Shown here one piece after another: positions 59,627 to 64,000 of a DNA stretch of 64,000 nt (positions are counted from its first letter, which is position 1; the number at the start of each line of letters is the position of its first letter). A program made the translations under genes and the position numbers. Below the pieces are notes generated by a model. It saw only the letters and a list, made by a program, of their open reading frames with translations, searched no databases and had not been told where the DNA came from. Source of the DNA: Pseudopyrenochaeta lycopersici (Eukaryota > Ascomycota > Dothideomycetes > Pleosporales > Pseudopyrenochaetaceae); the NCBI GenBank assembly GCA_003313425.1, contig NHZP01000044.1:1-64000 (forward strand), given 5' to 3'.

Positions 59627-60356
59627 TAGAATTGCATACATAAGGAACTTGGCGAGGAAGGGAGATTTATCGTTCATGTACATAACTTTGATTGAGTAAC
59701 AGATGAGGGCCAAGTGTATATAAAAGAGTAAACGCCCTCGTACTTTTTACCTGACGCCACACAAACATGGACCGCCCCACCGAACGTATCTCAGAAAGTA
59801 TCGAACATGCCGTCACTGATTAAAAATCGCCAATGGTGTCATCTCACTTGCGTCGTACTTCTGAGCTAAAAGACCGGTTCGAATCACTTGCATCCCCTAC
59901 AGGCCACATGCATACATCATTTGGCTGTGCAGCATGTCGAACTGTCAGAAATGCTATGCTAGCTTCTATTTAGAAGTGGGCAAGAAGAAGAATATACAAT
60001 CCATTAAATAATTTTTCAACACCCTTGGATATCATGATACTGCGATGCTAAAAAAAAAAGTAGATCGAATCTATGTCAAGGCCATGTTCGCTTTAAGCCA
60101 TGCTCTTGTTCTTCCTCAACGTTTCAACTATCAACCATTGATACAGTTCGTCTGCGTGAACAAGGCTCGATACTTCCTCCGGCTGCTGCTGCTGCTGCTG
60201 CTGTGCTTGCTTGCCATGCTCTTCGTATCCAAATCGGTGTACCAGTACCCAAAAACGCCATGCGTAAAACGTGCGAGGTAATCAACCGCAACGCCTCCCT
60301 ATACATGACATACCCTGAACGAGCCTCCATGTATGCAACGACCTCTGCTGCTTGTC
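59627..60356. other. Convergent intergenic region
   Basis: About 730 bp between GH131 and the glycosyltransferase. It contains a (CTG)7 run (60183-60203). Short frames across that run look like chance. No gene was recognised. Confidence 0.5.
60183..60203. repeat. (CTG)7 microsatellite
   Basis: Seven perfect CTG units in non-coding sequence downstream of the glycosyltransferase stop codon. Confidence 0.95.
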
Positions 60357-61824
60357 CTACCGCACCTGCGGTGTCAGCCAGGTTGCCTCAACGCACCCTT
60401 CGTAAAACTGTCTCTGGCCATTCTGTCCCTCTACGCCGAAGCCCATACCCCTTAGCTTCCCCGAATCCCAGCCCGACACAAATTCACCTTGGCCACCGTT
60501 TTCTCGATCCACCGCATCGCCGAGCTTGATGTAGTCGGCATGCCGACACACGGTTTGCGAGTAGGACCACTGGAGGCAATTGGAGTCGGCGGCGCACTCG
60601 GAGCCGCAGGAACCGGCATTGCGATGGGCAGGACGATCGTTAGGGACAGGGGCGGTGGAGAGGTTATCCCACCATTCGCGAGAGGGCCCCTGGGATAGGA
60701 ACGAGTGTGTATACGAGAGGAGGGAGGAGTAGGTGAAGGGTTTCTAGATACATGTCATTAGTATGGCAGATGGTGGCAGGAGTAGTCGCCAAACCTACAG
60801 TATTGTATGGCCGTGTCCGCTCCCATTTCCACAGATTCTCCATTTGCTCCGGCTTCAGCTGGTGCAATGAGAGCATGGGCACACACCACCTATCGCGTGT
60901 TGTGGTAACGTCTTTGAGCGTATCGCTCGCAAAAGTCGGGTACAGGGCCTCCAGCTTATGACCTGTGGCGTTGTGAATAGCGTAGGCGAGGACAGCGTCA
61001 CCGCGCGACTCCTCCTTGACCCAGTCTTCAAACCTCAAGCTCAGTCGGCTCTCACGCGGGATCTCGGTTGCTCCAGCGGTCTTGGCTGGTATGAGCTGCT
61101 TCATCAGGCCCTGCGACATGACAATTCCTGCGCCGCCGTACGCAAACCAGCGGCCTTCGGAGCCCTTGTGCGGTGCGCCCAGGTAGTGTGGTTCGGAGGC
61201 GTCGAGCTGGCTGAGCAGCCGGAAGAGGGTGTCCCAGACAAAGTAGACGTCTGACTCTAGGAACACAAACCACTTGGCCTTGGGGTTCGAAATGTATGCT
61301 TTATCGACCATGGGCAAGTACTTGAAGCGGTCGAGCTTGAAGGATCGCTGCGACTCCTTTACTGTCTCGCCCTCGGTGTAGGCCTTCTTCTGGTCGACGT
61401 AGGCCTGGAAGTCGAGGTTGTTGAGTTCGTAGCTCTTGGGTAGCTCGGCCAAAATGTCGATAACGTGCCTGTCGCCCAACCGCTCATCCCGATCGCCGAC
61501 AATGATCAGGTTGGTTATGCAGCTCGAGACGGTGCTCAGGTGGGCTTTGGTTTCGGACGACTCGCTCGAGGCCACCTTCAGCACGACCTGTATCTCGTCG
61601 AGGAGCTTCACGGGGAAGTTCTGGCAGTAATCGAGCTCAATGGAATTGGCGGCCTTGGTCTCGAGGGGCGGGAAGAAGGACTTTGTCTTGGCCTTGTGGA
61701 CTGGGGGCGCCGTGTGTGGTCTCCGGCGCGAGAGAGTGAATGCAAAGAAGAACAGGAGGAGGCCGGGGAAGACGAATCGCCAGGGCCGCCGAGCGAGACG
61801 GCCAGCCAGCGTTTTCAGCATCAT
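60357..61824 (-). CDS. GT31-like type II membrane glycosyltransferase
   Basis: Exons 61824-60799 and 60743-60357 flank a 55-bp GTAGGT...TCTAG intron and encode 470 residues. A short basic cytoplasmic tail precedes one membrane anchor (about 16-32, RFVFPGLLLFFFAFTLS), the type II layout of Golgi transferases. The catalytic domain has a metal-binding acidic motif in WFVFLESDVYF (Glu190-Ser-Asp192), then FAYGGAGIVMS and FEDW. After the splice the C-terminal part has EWWDNL and a cluster of cysteines (SCGSECAADSNC and VC), resembling a PAN/Apple-like tail seen in fungal GT31 proteins. Sugar donor and acceptor are unknown. Either of two adjacent ATGs may be the start. Confidence 0.85.
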
Positions 61825-63127
61825 GCTGCGCTGTGGCCCAGAGGGAAGGGTGGGCGGACAGGAAGAGGCCTCGCAGTCGCTGTTGGGGCGGGCTTAGGGC
61901 GTCGAGGGGAGGGCGTGCGAGCGGGCGACGTTGCGCTGGCACATTGGATGGCGTCGATGCGTCGTGGTTTTTTGCGGAGGAGCGCTGATGGTTGAGCCCT
62001 GTCGTTTGCCGCGTGCACGAATCCAGCCCGGCTCCCTGAATTTGCCGCCGCAGACGCCGTGCGCTACCAACGGATCAAGTAAGGCGGCCGCTGGCGCTTA
62101 CTTTTGCCTGATGCGTCCTAGCGTACCTCCCAACGAGATGCAGCACAATCATCACCTCAACTCTTCGTCCCGGGGTTGGGCGTGCCCAACGACGTCGAGA
62201 GGGGTCTGCTGGAGCATCTCAGAGAAAATGAGTTCCTTGCGTGTGTGGATCATGGCCTTGTACGGCCGTGGCTAGCCACCCACCTGGTGGCACAAGGGCC
62301 AGATGGGAGACGTTTGGTCGCTGCGCGGTGAGCAGGCCAAGGTTACAGAGAAGAACGACATGACACGATAGCCTGGGCGAGATTCGAGTACGCCCAGCTT
62401 CCTGAACGTGAAGAAAGGATGAAAATAACTTTTATTTCTTCACCTACGTCAACCCAATATGTGCGGGACCCACGGCACAGACGGAAGCCACGGATGTGCG
62501 TATCTGGAAAGAGCGTCTGCACGCCGCCTTTTGTCTCTGAGCTCTTCTTCAGTTGAGCGCAGATTTGGAGTCCGACCGAGTATGTCGGCCCGGGCATTTC
62601 CAACGAGCTGCCGTGCCTTGTTGTTGCACTCGAGGCAGAAGCCTTTGCCTCGCCTGTCGCTCCCAGAGCCACTTTCAACACAGACCATGCCCAGTACAAC
62701 AACGAAGCATGTCTACATGCCTCAGTTCAGCAGCAGCAGCAGGTCACAACCTAACATGTCCGTGTGCTTGGGCCAGTATGCCGTTCATGATGCACCTCCT
62801 GTCTAGAAGTTGCGGCCAATACGGCATGCCAAAATTACACTATCAGCGATACATTCTCCAAGCTGCGATAATCAGACGTGATGGAGATTCGGCTTCGAGT
62901 TCTTGGAGCTCCTCGTAGACAGCAAAGTGGTCATGTAGTTCTCGGGTATACTGCCCCACTTGGCACCCCGCTTATAGACGACATCATCAATGTACATTAC
63001 CGCTCCTCTCAACAAGGATAGCAGCGATTGCCATGCCTAATTTTCATGTCTAGGCTTTGTCTTTCAAGTGACTTGCCCCATTCATAAAGAGTTTGTGTCC
63101 AAGTTAGTAGGCAAGTAATAGCACACA
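61825..63127. other. Intergenic between divergent GT31-like and DUF427 genes
   Basis: About 1.3 kb containing both promoters. Overlapping frames at 62343-62918 on both strands have no recognisable feature. Composition is normal. A short AGC run lies near 62731-62742. Confidence 0.45.
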
Positions 63128-63983
63128 ATGACGCCCACTAGTGAGTGCGTTGAACCCTGACGGCAGTCGTTGACACCCTAGCTAACAAAGGCAGTCTTGC
63201 GAAGCTTGCGCAAAAGCTCTGTCTGCAAGGCCCCCACAAAGTTGAACATACCCCACGGCGTGTGAGAGGCTTGTTCAACGGCAAGTATGCGTTCGATACC
63301 ATCAAAGCATATCATGTCTGGGAGCATCCGTACTATCCGCAGTAGCTAACCCGTCACTCTCCCACCTTGGAGCAAAACTAATCTTGTGGAGATACTATGT
63401 TCCAACGACCGCCTTCACATCCGATGCTAGAGTTGACAAACTTGACCCTATAGACGGCACGGACGGCGCAGCGCATTTCGGGCGCCTTACAGTAGGGAGT
63501 CGTAGCACCGAGCGGATCCTCGTCTTCCACACAGCCGCCTTGAAAGATGTCGTAAAAGTCGACTTCAACGCAATAGACCAGTGGTTCGAAGAAGAAGTCC
63601 CTATCTACTGCCATCCTAAAGATCCATATAAACGCATTGACATTCTGCAATCTGCACGCAGCATCAAAGTTGCGCTGGACGGTGTCACTCTGGCCGAGAG
63701 CTCCAGGGCTCTGCTCCTCCTGGAGACGACGCTGCGTACACGCTACTACCTCCCGCCGACAAGTGTAACTTGGGAGCATCTGTCCCCAAGCAAGACAGAG
63801 ACTTTGTGTCCCTACAAGGGACGCGCGAGCTATCACCACGTGAAGGTCAATGGCAAAGAGCACAGAGACTTGGTGTGGTACTATAGGTATCCGACTATGG
63901 AAAGCGCGCAAATTGCCGGCTATCTGTGTTTCTACAATGAGAAAGTCGATATCTGGGTTGATGGGGTGAAGGAGGCAAGATGA
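63128..63983 (+). CDS. DUF427 (NTP_transf_9 fold) domain protein
   Basis: Exons 63128-63140, about 63182-63341, and 63392-63983 encode 254 residues. The first acceptor is ambiguous between CCTAG (63181) and CAAAG (63190), both in frame. Two related DUF427 halves are visible. The first, partial one has VRGLFNGKYAFDTIKAYHVWEHPYYPQYYVP across the second intron. The second, complete one has SIKVALDGVTLAESSRALLLLE, TRYYLPPTSV and CPYKGRASYHHVKVNG. The function of this small beta-barrel family is unknown although it is widespread in bacteria and fungi. No signal peptide is present. The gene ends 17 bp before the window edge. Confidence 0.88.
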
Positions 63984-64000
63984 GAGGAGAACTGTCACGA

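Noticed and set aside
59870..59895. tRNA B-box-like GGTTCGAATC
   Set aside because: The flanking bases do not form T-arm or acceptor stems and no D-arm precedes it.
61465..61995. Plus-strand 176-codon frame opposite the glycosyltransferase
   Set aside because: It is antisense to the real GT31-like gene and its promoter, with low-complexity Gly/Arg content.

Overview
The window is nuclear DNA of a filamentous ascomycete. The genes are short and mostly spliced by 47-70 bp introns, with CTAAC/CTGAC-like branch sites visible in many of them. Typical Pezizomycotina families are present: a CFEM/Pth11-like receptor, a UstYa-like protein, a SIT-type siderophore transporter and GH131. Several blocks are almost free of CpA and TpG, the mark of repeat-induced point mutation (RIP). 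The protein flavour suggests Dothideomycetes, probably Pleosporales; that placement is inference. Every spliced model below was built by hand, and its exon lengths sum to a multiple of three.

Region 1 (1-9.9 kb) is a nest of RIP-degraded retrotransposons: a minus-strand pol remnant at the left edge, an LTR-like unit, a plus-strand Gypsy-type pol with recognisable RT and integrase, and diverged direct and inverted repeat copies around it. Region 2 (9.9-25.4 kb) is gene-dense. It holds a CorA-like protein, a farnesylatable type I DnaJ, mitochondrial glutamyl-tRNA synthetase, CSN5, ATG16, mitochondrial IF3, uL4m, mL38 and one unrecognised protein. Three divergent gene pairs each contribute a mitochondrial translation gene on the plus strand, and the uL4m/mL38 pair shares about 141 bp.

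Region 3 (25.4-53.4 kb) is sparser and accessory in character. In order it carries a siderophore-type transporter, a small secreted protein, a CFEM GPCR, a P450, a RIP-degraded pogo/Fot DNA transposon, a type 2 asparaginase with 61 consecutive lysine codons, a glutamine amidotransferase-like protein, a UstYa-like protein, tRNA isopentenyltransferase, and a decayed papain-family gene. A second pogo/Fot element (53.46-55.31 kb) sits inside an AAT microsatellite. Region 4 (55.4-64 kb) has a small Cys-rich secreted protein, a CAF16-like ABC ATPase, a GH131 glucanase, a GT31-like glycosyltransferase and a DUF427 protein.

No obvious new multi-gene system is present. The most notable points are the in-frame poly-lysine tract next to the asparaginase cleavage site, the mitochondrial-translation neighbourhood, the long coiled-coil tail on uL4m, three inferred GC-AG introns, a start codon split by an intron in the DnaJ gene, and a shared 17-bp-pitch motif duplication in the TIRs of two unrelated-looking pogo elements.
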